A DNA stretch of 64,000 bases from an uncultured bacterium (GTDB taxonomy: Bacteria > Vulcanimicrobiota > Xenobia > Xenobiales > Xenobiaceae): assembly GCA_934636825.1 (NCBI GenBank), contig CAKUBG010000001.1, positions 248,001-312,000 of the forward strand. Direction: 5' to 3'. Shown piece by piece: positions 51,615-61,240 of the stretch (its first letter is position 1; each line of letters opens with the position of its first letter). The notes beneath the pieces are model-generated. The model had not been told where the DNA came from. It did not search any database and saw only the letters and a list, made by a program, of their open reading frames with translations. The position numbers were made by a program, and so were the translations under genes.

Positions 51615-53090
51615 TTAGAAGCGTTTACCGGCACCTATAACCGGAGCACTGTTATGTTTATCAGTAACATCACGTACACCGCCGTAAATATACCAGTCGG
51701 CAGGCAAAACAACTTTGCCCAAAACGTCAACTTTTATATCACGCGGATCATATACATCCAACGACGTTTCCAAACGCTTATCAAAGAACCAAGCATCGGC
51801 GCCCACACCAACTTTGGAGCGTACAATACCACCGCGCAGCCGCCAATTATCCCAGGCTTTGCCAGCTTGCAAATTGAGCAAATTCTCATTACCTATGGAA
51901 TCGAGACCGACTCTGAAAGTAAGCGGCCCACCGTAAGGGAAGAGCCAAGCATTGGCGTTGGTAGAAAGTTGGCCATTGCTCATGTTGAGCTCTTCAGCTA
52001 CATCACCTTGGAAGAGAGGACGATCTCCTTTGCTTAAGCCAGCGGGGAATTTATCAACGGCACCCTCCACCTTTTGAGTTACGCGCTTAACCGATCCAGA
52101 AGCTTCGCGGACGTTGTGTACAGTTTCGCGCAAATCTTCTTGAACTTGAGGATCGCCGGTTACTGTGCGAATATCTCCAGCAATTCCGGCCACTTCTTCA
52201 CTGACTTTGCGGATATTAGCTGCAATAGCCAAAATATCGCCGCGCATTTGCGGATCGTCGGCAACATTTTCTAACGCTGAAGCGGTATTTTTCAAGCTGG
52301 AAGACATCTGACGCAAGTTCATAACAATAGCATTCAAGTTGGAAGCATTGCCCTGAACCAAATTATTTACTGTAGAAGTGGTATTTCTAACATTGTTGCC
52401 TATTTCAGCAGCATCGGAACGAAGCTGGGCTACGGTAGCAGAAGCGTTATCTATCACGTTTTCCATCGTACCGGCAATATTAGCCATGCGCACACGCAAT
52501 TCGCTCATTAACTGACGAGCGTCACCGCTGGCATCTTTTAAATTGGTAGAAATATCTCTGATATTGTTAACGGTAACTTTTACGTCTTTCTTAAAGGTGT
52601 CGTCACCGACTATTTCATTTAAAGCAGCGATGGAGCCGCGCAATTCTTCCATCAGTTGACTGCCCTCTTGAGCCAATTGTTCAAGAGAAATAGGAGTAGT
52701 TCCGATAACTACTTCATCAGCCGCAATAGGCTCAACTCCTTCAGGCACGGCGCCAGGCTTAATATCTAACCACTTATCACCCAAAATGTTGGAAGCTATA
52801 GTGTAGACAAAATAATCGGAGCTAAAAAGTTTGGCTCCATCGCGAGTAACTACGATAGTTACATCAACGCGATTTTGAGAGTTAAGCTCGATATCAGAAA
52901 CGTAGCCGATGCGTACACCGGAAAGATGTACCGACGAGCGGACTTGCAAGCCTTGAACATCATCAAACATGACGTGATATTTTTCACCCACATCAGGCCC
53001 GACTTTACCAATTTGCAAGAAGACAAGGCCAAGCAGAATAAAGGCCACTACTGTCATCATGCCTACTCTTGCCGCAGGACTAAGCCCCAT
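51615..53090 (-). CDS. mlaD: MCE-domain protein MlaD with coiled coil and C-terminal beta-barrel-like region
   Basis: About 491 aa (E. coli MlaD is about 180). N-terminal span VGMMTVVAFILLGLVFLQIG; MCE domain (about 38-115: YHVMFDDVQGLQVRSSVHLS, GVRIGYVSDIEL); a long helical stretch (about 140-350) of Asn/Ala heptads; then a beta-rich end (FRVGLDSIGNENLLNLQAG, WYIYGGVRDV) finishing in a terminal Phe, as in outer-membrane barrels. This fits the trans-envelope MlaD described in diderm Firmicutes such as Veillonella. The start is ATG 53090 with GGAGG 6 nt upstream. Operon with mlaF and mlaE. Confidence 0.9.
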   Translation of the reverse strand: MGLSPAARVGMMTVVAFILLGLVFLQIGKVGPDVGEKYHVMFDDVQGLQVRSSVHLSGVRIGYVSDIELNSQNRVDVTIVVTRDGAKLFSSDYFVYTIASNILGDKWLDIKPGAVPEGVEPIAADEVVIGTTPISLEQLAQEGSQLMEELRGSIAALNEIVGDDTFKKDVKVTVNNIRDISTNLKDASGDARQLMSELRVRMANIAGTMENVIDNASATVAQLRSDAAEIGNNVRNTTSTVNNLVQGNASNLNAIVMNLRQMSSSLKNTASALENVADDPQMRGDILAIAANIRKVSEEVAGIAGDIRTVTGDPQVQEDLRETVHNVREASGSVKRVTQKVEGAVDKFPAGLSKGDRPLFQGDVAEELNMSNGQLSTNANAWLFPYGGPLTFRVGLDSIGNENLLNLQAGKAWDNWRLRGGIVRSKVGVGADAWFFDKRLETSLDVYDPRDIKVDVLGKVVLPADWYIYGGVRDVTDKHNSAPVIGAGKRF

Positions 53091-53132
53091 TTTCACCCTC
53101 CATCGTTCTAGTTAAACGAAATAGTTCCATTA

Positions 53133-53984
53133 TTACTGTACCCTAATAGGCCCTTGTACACGGCCTTCACGGAATTGAACAACAAAGGGATCGTTAGTAG
53201 ATTGGAACTCTTCTGGAGTACCCATCCAAATAAACTCACCTTTATTGAGCATAGCTATCTGATGAGCGACCATTAAAGCGCCACGGATATCGTGAGTAAC
53301 CACCACCGAAGTAGCTTTTAAACGGCGTTGCAAATCGCAAATAAGTTCATTGATAACCATCGATAAAATTGGATCCAACCCGGTAGTAGGCTCATCATAC
53401 AAAATGACATCCGGATCGGTAGCAATAGTTCTGGCTAGACTGGCTCTCTTTTGCATACCTCCAGAAAGTTGATTTGGATAAAGATGAGCCATTCCCTGAA
53501 GATCGACAATAGCCAACTTTTCGGCCACAATGCGTTGAATTTCTTGTTCGGAAAGACGTGTATGTTCGCGCAAACCAAAAGCCACATTTTCACCGATACT
53601 AAGTGAATCAAATAGAGCGGGCATTTGGAAAACCATACCTATGCGCTTGCGAAGCTTATCAAATTCTTTAGGTTCGAGTTTTAAAACATTCTGACCGTCT
53701 ATGTATATTTCACCTTCATCAGGTTTTTGCAAACCGACTAGGCAGCGCAAAGTTGTACTTTTACCTACACCTGACAATCCCATAATGGCCAAAGTATGGC
53801 CTCGCGGCACATCAAAGCTGACATTGCGTAAAATAGCCCGACCACCAAAAGAAACGGAAACATTGCGCACAGAAATGGCCGGATCAGACATAGGACGACG
53901 CGGCCCCAGAACGCTATTCTCCATAGCAGGCTCGTTGGCAGTAGCCTGACTTTTTCCCGTACTGTTTTTTGCTAGATCTACCAT
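53133..53984 (-). CDS. mlaF: Mla phospholipid transport ABC ATPase
   Basis: 283 aa. Walker A MGLSGVGKSTTLRCLVG, Q-loop VFQMPALFDSLSIGENV, signature LSGGMQKRASLARTIA, Walker B VILYDEPTTGLDP, switch His in VVTHDI. Energises lipid movement through MlaE and MlaD. An N-terminal 35-residue extension before ISVRNVSVSFGG is not part of the fold. It lies 25 nt after mlaE. Confidence 0.93.
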   Translation of the reverse strand: MVDLAKNSTGKSQATANEPAMENSVLGPRRPMSDPAISVRNVSVSFGGRAILRNVSFDVPRGHTLAIMGLSGVGKSTTLRCLVGLQKPDEGEIYIDGQNVLKLEPKEFDKLRKRIGMVFQMPALFDSLSIGENVAFGLREHTRLSEQEIQRIVAEKLAIVDLQGMAHLYPNQLSGGMQKRASLARTIATDPDVILYDEPTTGLDPILSMVINELICDLQRRLKATSVVVTHDIRGALMVAHQIAMLNKGEFIWMGTPEEFQSTNDPFVVQFREGRVQGPIRVQ

Positions 53985-54009
53985 ACTAATTTTTCTTTCC
54001 CGATAATTG

Positions 54010-54789
54010 TTAGCTCACAGGGAAGAGCCACAACGACATAAGGTAGTTGCTTATGAAAATAAATATAGTGGCATAAACCACACTAGAAGTAGTAGAAGCG
54101 CCTACTCCCGCTGCCCCTCGGCCGGTATTAAGCCCTTGATAACAAGCAATCAGCGCTACCTCAAATCCAAAAACTACGCCTTTAAGTAAGCCATAACTCA
54201 CGTCGGAAAGAACCAGAAGGCGTTGAATGGAGTCCCAAAACACTTCGTAAGGGATATTAGCCGATTGATAAGCAATTACAGCCCCACCCAAAGTTCCAAA
54301 AGTTAAAGAGAAAAGTGTAAGGATAGGCATCATAGTCACTAAAGCGATAAGCCTAGGCACAACTAAATAGCGAATAGGACTGACAGCCATACACTTTAAA
54401 GCGGAAATTTGCTCGGTAACTTTCATAGTGCCTATCTCAGCCGCAATAGCCGAACCGGCCCGACCGGCCACAACCACAGCGGTGAGCATGGGAGCAAGCT
54501 CACGAGCCATAGCAATAGCTACACCGCCGCCAACTACGCTGACAACTCCGTATTGCACAGCGATATGAGCTAATTGCAAAGAGATAACCATACCGGCTGA
54601 AGTAGTAGTTAAAATTACAATAACTAAGGAATCTACTCCCAGGAAAGCCATCTGCTGCACAGCAAGTCCAAACCTAACAGCTCCCTTGGCTATGCCGGAC
54701 AAGCATTCCATCAGCAGCATAAATAAGGCCCCGAGATAATCTAAAACTCCCAGAACCGTTCTGCCAATGTACTCAAAAAATAATACCAT
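54010..54789 (-). CDS. mlaE: Mla phospholipid transport permease
   Basis: 259 aa from ATG 54789, which GGGAAAG precedes; the in-frame start at 54846 adds an unlikely basic leader. Contains the MlaE core MARELAPMLTAVVVAGRAGS followed by AIAAEIGTMKVTEQISALK and LVVPRLIALV. Inner-membrane partner of MlaF and MlaD. No MlaA, MlaB or MlaC gene is in the window, matching the reduced MlaEFD set of diderm Terrabacteria. Confidence 0.92.
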   Translation of the reverse strand: MVLFFEYIGRTVLGVLDYLGALFMLLMECLSGIAKGAVRFGLAVQQMAFLGVDSLVIVILTTTSAGMVISLQLAHIAVQYGVVSVVGGGVAIAMARELAPMLTAVVVAGRAGSAIAAEIGTMKVTEQISALKCMAVSPIRYLVVPRLIALVTMMPILTLFSLTFGTLGGAVIAYQSANIPYEVFWDSIQRLLVLSDVSYGLLKGVVFGFEVALIACYQGLNTGRGAAGVGASTTSSVVYATIFIFISNYLMSLWLFPVS

Positions 54790-54959
54790 CGTCACTTTCC
54801 CAATTGACGCAGTCGGGCGCCGTAGGTGACAAGAACAACGCAACACCCGCCTAATTTCAAACGCCTTCCTGTTTCACAGCCTAAGGCCTTCTCCCTGCCG
54901 AATTTTTGGCCATAGACCGTTTTTGAGAAATAGAAGAATAAGATACTGTCACTCACGAT

Positions 54960-54999
54960 AAAAAAAAGGGCCAATGCGTAGAAACGAACACACTGACCC
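54960..54999 (-). terminator. Terminator of dnaJ
   Basis: Stem 54991-54999 with 54968-54976 (9 bp, two G-T pairs), followed on the minus strand by eight T. Lies 33 nt past the dnaJ stop. Confidence 0.75.
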
Positions 55000-55032
55000 T
55001 CTTATGAAATTTTTTCTGACAATCGTTACTTT

Positions 55033-56097
55033 TTACTTAGCCGGACAGAGCAAATCTAACCCTTTAAGTTGCTCTGGAGTAAGCTTCTCTGGCAATTTCA
55101 CCATAAGGCGAGCCAAAATATTACCGGCTTCTCCTCTAGGGTTGGGTAATCCCAAACCGGTCATACGTAACGTCTTGCCATTGGGAGTATTGGGAGCCAC
55201 TTTTATAGATATAGACTTACCATTAGGCAACTTCAAGTCGGCACTCCCTCCCAAAAAAGCCTCTCTAAGCGACACCCACAAATCGCAACGCAAATCGCGT
55301 CCCTCTACCTTATAAGTAGAATCCGGAGCTATGCTGATCTTAAACATAATGTCGCCGCAAATACCACCGCTGTTCTCACCACGCACTCTCACTTTAGAGC
55401 CGTTGGTTACGCCGGCAGGTACTTTCACGTCTAACGTGTGCGTCGCATTTACTTTACCGGTACCTCCACACATAGTACATGGAGCGCCGTTAAAAACTCC
55501 GCTTCCGGAACATGAAGCGCACGCAGCCGGCTTGGAGATAGTTACAGACTTGGTTGTACCATTATAAGCTTCAGCTAAACTGATAGTAAGCTCAGTTTCC
55601 AGAGGCTTGCTCGCCGCTGAGCTGCGACGAGAGCCACCACCGAAGCCACCAAACCCGGCACTACTGCTACTGCGACGGGAGCCTCCGGAAGTGCCCATAT
55701 TGTTGAAGAGCATTTCAAAGAACGGAGAATAACCCGAGCCGCCAAAAGAGGAACTAAAGTGAGCGCCGCCTCCCTGACTGCCCTGGGAAAATTGAGAGAA
55801 TATATCTGAGAAATCGAAACCGCCTTGTTGGTAGCCACCAGCTCCATAAGGAGGCGTCTTACCATCTTTGACATATTTCCATTGAGCACCGAACTGATCG
55901 TATTTAGAACGCTTATCAGGGTCGCCCAATACTTCGTAAGCTTCATTTACATCACGATATTTTAGCTCGGCATTTTTATCACCATGGTTCAAATCTGGAT
56001 GATATTTTTTGGTAAGCTTACGGTAAGCTGATTTTATGTCTTTTTGACTGGCAGAACGATCTACGCCTAAAATTTCATAATAATCTTTATAATCCAT
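55033..56097 (-). CDS. dnaJ: DnaJ co-chaperone with a half-size zinc finger
   Basis: 354 aa. J domain with HPD at residues 33-35 and ALGVD-type start (YYEILGVDRSASQKDIKSAY), a Gly/Phe/Ser-rich linker (about 75-155), zinc region CASCSGSG...CTMCGGTG, and two C-terminal substrate domains (VKVPAGVTNGSKVRVRGENS; LWVSLREAFLGGSADLKLPN). Only two of the usual four CxxCxGxG motifs are present, enough for one zinc. It stimulates DnaK. It lies downstream of grpE, with no dnaK between them. Confidence 0.93.
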   Translation of the reverse strand: MDYKDYYEILGVDRSASQKDIKSAYRKLTKKYHPDLNHGDKNAELKYRDVNEAYEVLGDPDKRSKYDQFGAQWKYVKDGKTPPYGAGGYQQGGFDFSDIFSQFSQGSQGGGAHFSSSFGGSGYSPFFEMLFNNMGTSGGSRRSSSSAGFGGFGGGSRRSSAASKPLETELTISLAEAYNGTTKSVTISKPAACASCSGSGVFNGAPCTMCGGTGKVNATHTLDVKVPAGVTNGSKVRVRGENSGGICGDIMFKISIAPDSTYKVEGRDLRCDLWVSLREAFLGGSADLKLPNGKSISIKVAPNTPNGKTLRMTGLGLPNPRGEAGNILARLMVKLPEKLTPEQLKGLDLLCPAK

Positions 56098-56159
56098 AGC
56101 TTTAACCCCTCAATCTAAGGATGCGGAAAAGCTGTATCCACTATAAAAAAGTTCACCCA

Positions 56160-56756
56160 CTACTTAGTGTTGCGAGCTACGCAAACCATGCTGGGACGCA
56201 AAACTCTATCGCCTATTTTGTAGCCTTTTTTAAACTCGTTTGATACCGTTTCATCGGGAAGTTCATCTGATTCTTCCATCATAACAGCTTCATGACAGGC
56301 CGGATCGAAAGCTTTACCTTTAGCCTCAATAGGAACAACAGCATAGCTCTCCATCATCTTGACGGCATCTTTAAGAACTAACTCTACGCCCTGGCAAAGA
56401 GACTCAACCGTACCGCCTTTGCGGGAAGCCTCGATAGCCATCTCCAAATGATCGATAATAGGCAAAAGCTTGCGGAAGATGTCCTCTTTGGCACTGTCAA
56501 CGCGGCGTTCGAAGTTGGCATCCATACGCTTGCGATAATTTTCAGTATCTGCAGTAACACGCTTAAGTTGCTCTTGTAAGCGATTTATCTCTTGATCTTT
56601 GGCTTCCAAAAGCTCTTGAGTGCTATGCTCTTGGTTTAATTCTTCATTTTTGGGTTGCTCGGCCTTCTCTTCAGCCTTAGCGGAAGCTCCCTCAACCTCT
56701 GCTTTGCTATCTTGCTCAGCAGCGTTGTGATTGTGTTTATGCTCTTTAGAAGACAT
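56160..56756 (-). CDS. grpE: GrpE nucleotide exchange factor
   Basis: 198 aa from ATG 56756, which GGGAGAG precedes by 8 nt. A low-complexity His/Glu/Ala-rich N terminus (about 1-45), long coiled coil (QLKRVTADTENYRKRMDANF), and the beta-wing end VPIEAKGKAFDPACHEAVMM and GYKIGDRVLRPSMVCVA. Resets DnaK by releasing ADP. Adjacent to dnaJ (62 nt). Confidence 0.93.
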   Translation of the reverse strand: MSSKEHKHNHNAAEQDSKAEVEGASAKAEEKAEQPKNEELNQEHSTQELLEAKDQEINRLQEQLKRVTADTENYRKRMDANFERRVDSAKEDIFRKLLPIIDHLEMAIEASRKGGTVESLCQGVELVLKDAVKMMESYAVVPIEAKGKAFDPACHEAVMMEESDELPDETVSNEFKKGYKIGDRVLRPSMVCVARNTK

Positions 56757-56916
56757 GATACAGCTCTCCCACACTATAATCTTATGTAAATCTTAATCCC
56801 CCGCCTATCAATTTACCTTTTTAAAATGTTTAGTTCAAGTGAAAAAGAGAAACATATCTTCAATTCTAACGTAAATCATATGGTGAGGAAACGCAGAGCA
56901 ATTAAAAGTCAAAATG

Positions 56917-56960
56917 AATAAAAAAAAGAAGCTGTCACAAAATTTGCGGCAGCTTCTTTT
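56917..56960 (-). terminator. Terminator of the secreted FlgT-C-like/DUF4352-like gene
   Basis: Stem AAAAGAAGCTGTC (56924-56936) with 56948-56960 (one G-T pair), then T run on the minus strand. Lies 13 nt past the stop at 56973. Confidence 0.85.
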
Positions 56961-56972
56961 CAAGGAAAATGT

Positions 56973-58025
56973 CTAGAACTTCAAAGTAGCTCTCTCAGTA
57001 AGGATATCTTCCAAAACTAAAGTTACCTTACTATCGGCTAAACAGCGGCCAGAAGCATCATATTTGGAGAAATAGATATTGCCTTCAGTTTCTTGTCCTG
57101 GAGTTAAAGTTCTGTCTAAGATTTGATCATAACGCTCAGCTTTTAACCTGTTGCCTTGTCCATCCAGCAAATAGGCATGCCAATGGAAAGGCTCAACTTG
57201 TACGTTAGCTTTACCTGTATTTTTCATTTTGATATGAAAAACCAAAAATTTGTCGGCGCCGCGCTGAGAATAAAGACCGTTGCGCATAGCAAGACGCTGC
57301 TCCATGCTAGTGCGTCCTTCTTTGAAAGCGATCATATCAGAATAAGCGTCTAAAAGATTGTCGCTCCACCAAGTGACCTCCACATCGAGGCTGCAATACT
57401 TACTCTGATTTTTCATGGTAGCGTTGTAAGCTACTTCGCCGGGAATAGTCGTAGCAGCATTTTGCCAGATAATGCCTCCGCCATGAGAAGTAGTAAAGCC
57501 GCTAAACATATTGTAAGCCATCATGGGGTTTATTGAAGTTCTTCTTTGCTTATTCATACCGCCGGAGAAGTTGGCTTTTTTAGTGGAAGAAGATAAGGTT
57601 TTCTTATAGCGACCTTCTGTACTTTCAGCAGTTTCTTCTTTGACTCGACGAGTAGTTTTGAAACGGGGATCGAGCTGGTTCTTGGGGATATTGCTCTCTA
57701 TATTTTTAGCAGTCTCTTTCTTTTCTTTGGGAGCAGCAGCAAAAGGTTTGGTAGTAATTTTATCACCAACCGATACTCCGCTTCCGGAAACTACCCTAAC
57801 CGTGGTTGTATAATTATCAACTAAAACGGCCTCTACTTCAGCTTTGGGAGAGCCATTTCTATATATATACCAGCGAGTTCCCGGGGTGACATTGTCGGCG
57901 ATACCGCGATTAACGGTAATTTCACCGCTTTGAGCCACATTGACAACCATGCCCTCTAAGTCGGCAAGCACAGGGAGGGCCAAGGCAAAAAATAACAAAA
58001 TTATAAAACCTGTGAAGCGGTTCAT
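56973..58025 (-). CDS. Secreted protein with N-terminal beta domain and C-terminal DUF4352-like domain
   Basis: 350 aa. Sec signal FTGFIILLFFALALPVLADL; then a small beta domain (about 25-90, NRGIADNVTPGTRWYIYRNG ... VSVGDKI) like the FlgT C-terminal/flagellar-assembly fold seen in many secreted proteins; a Lys/Thr-rich linker; and a C-terminal Ig-like domain (VFHIKMKNTGKANVQVEPFH, GQGNRLKAERYD, LTPGQETEGNIYF) resembling DUF4352. The start is ATG 58025 behind AGGGAG. Role unknown. Confidence 0.65.
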   Translation of the reverse strand: MNRFTGFIILLFFALALPVLADLEGMVVNVAQSGEITVNRGIADNVTPGTRWYIYRNGSPKAEVEAVLVDNYTTTVRVVSGSGVSVGDKITTKPFAAAPKEKKETAKNIESNIPKNQLDPRFKTTRRVKEETAESTEGRYKKTLSSSTKKANFSGGMNKQRRTSINPMMAYNMFSGFTTSHGGGIIWQNAATTIPGEVAYNATMKNQSKYCSLDVEVTWWSDNLLDAYSDMIAFKEGRTSMEQRLAMRNGLYSQRGADKFLVFHIKMKNTGKANVQVEPFHWHAYLLDGQGNRLKAERYDQILDRTLTPGQETEGNIYFSKYDASGRCLADSKVTLVLEDILTERATLKF

Positions 58026-58350
58026 AAATTTTTCTCCCTTGCAGGAACAGCAAAAGGGCAAGCCGTTCGCTCCCTGCTCAATATTAGATTGAAATGATTT
58101 CGTTGAGATACTTCAATCTTGCTAAGTTAAAGTTAGACATACTAATTGTGTTTCAAAAAATGTGGAAACAGCAAAAAAGCACCTCTTCGCGATTGTACAA
58201 CAAGAAAAGGAATGTTTCAAACTAACGCCCAATAAGTGCACAATAACAAGCAGTGAAATAGTGCGCGGTCACACCGAGTCTAAGCTGCGAACGGAGTCTT
58301 TTTTAATAACAATGAGTAATCAAGAATCAATAGGAGAAGTGACAAATATT

Positions 58351-58923
58351 ATGTCTGATCCCAAAACGGTTGGACTAAGCAACACGGCAACTCCGATAGC
58401 CAGAGTGCGCAAGAGCAGCCGCCACCTTCAGGACAGCAAAGCAGATGCTAAATTGGTTATGGTCGTTTTAGCTTGTCTGTTCGTTGCTTTTATGGTTTTC
58501 GTTCGCTATTCCATCGTTTCACGCGCCGGCGCGGTGGGCAACGAGGCCAATCAATCTTCAGACGGTCTTTACTACACCATGAAAATATCTGACCGTGAAA
58601 AAGATGGCATATATTTGACTATGTCCATTACCAACACTACCGGCTTACCCAAAACATTGGATTTTTCCAAAGATTCTAAAGTAGACTTTGTAGTACAACA
58701 GCAAGTAAACGTATTTTTTGATAAAGTACCTATTGAAATTTGGCGTTATTCCAAGGCCAATAAAAATTTCAGTAATCAAAAGGTATTGACTATTCTGCCC
58801 AATGAGGAGCGCGTCTTCTCTGTAAAGTGGGATCAAACCGACAATAGCGGCGAAAAAGTAAATGGAGGTCGCTATATAGTAACCGGTGAGATCGTTACCG
58901 GCGAAAAGAATTCCGAAGTCTAA
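58351..58923 (+). CDS. Membrane-anchored BsuPI-domain protein
   Basis: 190 aa from ATG 58351 (AGGAG 14 nt upstream); ATGs at 58312 and 58162 are in frame but lack good ribosome sites. One membrane span (LVMVVLACLFVAFMVFVRYS) after a basic cytoplasmic tail. The outside domain matches the BsuPI (intracellular proteinase inhibitor) fold: YLTMSITNTTGLPKTLDFSK, VPIEIWRYSKANKNFSNQKV, LPNEERVFSVKWDQTD, GGRYIVTGEI. In this family the domain is often exported and its role is undefined. Confidence 0.7.
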   Translation: MSDPKTVGLSNTATPIARVRKSSRHLQDSKADAKLVMVVLACLFVAFMVFVRYSIVSRAGAVGNEANQSSDGLYYTMKISDREKDGIYLTMSITNTTGLPKTLDFSKDSKVDFVVQQQVNVFFDKVPIEIWRYSKANKNFSNQKVLTILPNEERVFSVKWDQTDNSGEKVNGGRYIVTGEIVTGEKNSEV

Positions 58924-58957
58924 AAGCACAAATTATCGGAGCTATAGCGATTATATT

Positions 58958-58995
58958 AAGCGCTTGAAATTCTTGCGATTTCGAGCGCTTTTTTA
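58958..58995 (+). terminator. Terminator of the BsuPI-domain gene
   Basis: A 13-bp stem (58958-58970 with 58978-58990, one G-T pair, 7-nt loop) followed by TTTTATTT. Lies 35 nt past the stop. Confidence 0.9.
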
Positions 58996-59118
58996 TTTAG
59001 CGAAAAGGTATGTTTAGGACAAATAAGCAAAGAGCTCAACCTAGGTTATATGCTGCTCGCGGCAGGAAGTAAAACAAAAAGAAGGAACTCAGGCGCAGAG
59101 TTTGTAGAATTGGAGTTT

Positions 59119-59497
59119 GACGTGAGACGGGCAGCTGCGGGAGTTTTTATAGAGCTCCTGAGGAAAGTCCGGGCTCCCTAGGGCAGGGTGCTGGATAACG
59201 TCCAGTAGGGGCAACCTTCAGGAAAGTGCCACAGAAATGTTAGACCGCCTGACTTTCGGTAGAAAATTCAGGTAAGGGTGCAACGGCGGGGTAAGAGCCC
59301 ACCGGCAGTGCGGAGACGTGCTGGCCAGGTAAACCCCACTTGGAGCAAGATCAGCAGAAGGAGCGTCTTAAGCGCCCGGCGGCCCGTCGGATCCCTTCTC
59401 AAAAGATCGCTAGAGGAACATGGCAACATGTTTCACAGATAAATGGCTGCCATTTGCTTTATGAGCAAATACAGAACCCGGCTTATAGTCTCACGTC
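59119..59497 (+). ncRNA. rnpB: RNase P RNA, bacterial type A
   Basis: Catalytic RNA that matures tRNA 5' ends. The 5' P4 strand GAGGAAAGTCCGGGCTCC, the region AGGGTGCAACGGCGGGGTAA, GTAAACCCCAC and the 3' P4 strand ACAGAACCCGGCTTATAG are all present in order. P1 is a perfect 10-bp helix, GACGTGAGAC (59119-59128) with GTCTCACGTC (59488-59497), which sets the ends. GGAG at 59112-59115 could extend it with CTCC at 59501-59504. A 60-codon frame inside it is chance. Confidence 0.97.
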
Positions 59498-59627
59498 CTT
59501 CTCCTTCATAATTCTAACCTAACGTATATACATAGCGCTGCGCCATTGAAGCGGTAAACTCTGGTCAGGCGGGTTTTTCTTCTGTGCTGATGGTCGCAGA
59601 CCTCAAATTAAGGAGACAACTCTAATA

Positions 59628-61175
59628 ATGCGAGTAACGGAAAAATTACTTTTAGGTATCGCCTGTTCGGCGCTGTGCTTAACCATGGCCGGCTGTTCTG
59701 ATGACGACAACTGGTCCCCCACCGATAATTTAACAAAAAGATATGAGTTGGGCACAGTCACAGCCTCTGATAGTGCTACTTTGCTTGTCAGCAATGGCCA
59801 AAGTGAAAAAGGGTTTACCGACGATATTTATATCACTAGTTCTGCTCGTCCGGGCACAGCTTCTTCCACCGAAGCCAAGCTTGAAGCCGAAGAAGGTGCC
59901 GATCCTCACGGTTTAACCCATAAGCTCATTAAAGAAGCCAACGAGCTTTTAAAAGCTAAGGCTACCGAAGTCAAAGTCTTGGGAAAAGAGTCTTTCACTC
60001 CCAATACCATCTATACCAATACTGCCAAAGATGAAGATGTCGAAATCAACGCCGATTTCAATTTCAGCGGCACCACTACAAAAGCTACCTTCCGTAAGAT
60101 ACTTGCTAACGACGAGACAAAATCCGTTTTAGTTTTCGCCGAAGTCGATCCGGAAACCGACGAAGCTTGCATTGACGAAGACAAAGCTTTAGCTATAGAC
60201 AAGATTTTTGGCGAAGCTAACAGCTACGATGACGAAGGCAAAGCTATTGGCGAACGCGTTCGCAGCGTCTTTGGACAAGAATGGCGCAAAGACGGCGGTC
60301 GCGATGGCGAAGAAAAAGTCATCATTATGATGTGCAGCAGCATGAAAAAAAATCTTTACGGTTACTTTGATCCTAAAGATGCTTTTTCCAAAAAGGACTC
60401 TCAGTACAGCAATGAGGGTGAGATCCTTTATCTGAACAACAATTGCACCGACGCCGACTTGTATTCCACTATTGCTCACGAGTTCCAGCATATGTGCGAC
60501 TTCAACCAGAAAGTATGCTTGGACGGCGAGTTCTCTGGCGAATACGAAGATACGACTATCAACGAAGGTAAGTCTACTTTAGCGGAAGATTTCTGCGGTT
60601 TCAGAATGAGAACTGAAGACGAAGAGACTGAAGCTCCCAGCAACTCTTATCTTTTCAACACAACCAGCGCTTATCTCGCCAATCCTGGTAAAGTATCTTT
60701 GTTGTCTTTCAATAACGCTTTAGGAGAGTATGGTCAAGCCTATCTCTTAATGAGATATATCACCGATCGCTATGGCAATGATACCATTAAAGAGATTGCC
60801 ACTTCTCCTAATGTCAGCTTTGACAATATTGAAGACGTAACCGGCACAACTTTCAGTCAGCTTTATTACGACTTCGGTATGACCAATATGCTGAGCAACA
60901 GAGACAACACCTCTGCTATTTACAACTACAAGAGCATTGATTTAACTAAAAACTACTTGCACGATACTGATGAAGCCAGTCCTTTGGGCAGAGCTGTTCC
61001 CACTGTAATCACTTCTAAGAGTAATCAGTACAAGATCAAATCTATGTCCAACAACTACTACAGTATCAACTACTCTGCTCCTGAAGATGACGTCATTGTA
61101 GGTTTGGTAACTCCCACTACCAGCAAGTACAGCTTGTCCTTCTTCAGAAACGGTTTACTTACAAAGATCTTTTAA
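59628..61175 (+). CDS. M30 (hyicolysin)-like zinc metallopeptidase lipoprotein
   Basis: 515 aa. Lipoprotein signal LLLGIACSALCLTMAGC. Zinc site HEFQH near residues 283-287 (STIAHEFQHMCDFNQ) with a downstream Glu in TTINEGKSTLAEDFCG near 312, the HExxH...E pattern of M30 peptidases, whose members read AHEFQH...NEGLS. The first 200 residues carry a beta-rich propeptide-like region. An acidic composition fits an exported protein. AAGGAG lies 12 nt before the ATG. Probably surface anchored; substrate unknown. Confidence 0.8.
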   Translation: MRVTEKLLLGIACSALCLTMAGCSDDDNWSPTDNLTKRYELGTVTASDSATLLVSNGQSEKGFTDDIYITSSARPGTASSTEAKLEAEEGADPHGLTHKLIKEANELLKAKATEVKVLGKESFTPNTIYTNTAKDEDVEINADFNFSGTTTKATFRKILANDETKSVLVFAEVDPETDEACIDEDKALAIDKIFGEANSYDDEGKAIGERVRSVFGQEWRKDGGRDGEEKVIIMMCSSMKKNLYGYFDPKDAFSKKDSQYSNEGEILYLNNNCTDADLYSTIAHEFQHMCDFNQKVCLDGEFSGEYEDTTINEGKSTLAEDFCGFRMRTEDEETEAPSNSYLFNTTSAYLANPGKVSLLSFNNALGEYGQAYLLMRYITDRYGNDTIKEIATSPNVSFDNIEDVTGTTFSQLYYDFGMTNMLSNRDNTSAIYNYKSIDLTKNYLHDTDEASPLGRAVPTVITSKSNQYKIKSMSNNYYSINYSAPEDDVIVGLVTPTTSKYSLSFFRNGLLTKIF

Positions 61176-61197
61176 GCAGATTCTGACTGACATATAA

Positions 61198-61240
61198 AAA
61201 GAAGCTCGCTTCCTGATCATGGGGGCGAGCTTCTTTATTT
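61198..61240 (+). terminator. Terminator of the M30-like peptidase gene
   Basis: A 12-bp perfect stem (61198-61209 with 61225-61236), followed by ATTTATTTT. Lies 22 nt past the stop. Confidence 0.88.

Noticed and set aside
59340..59522. 60-codon plus frame in the RNase P region
   Set aside because: It lies within the conserved RNase P RNA core.
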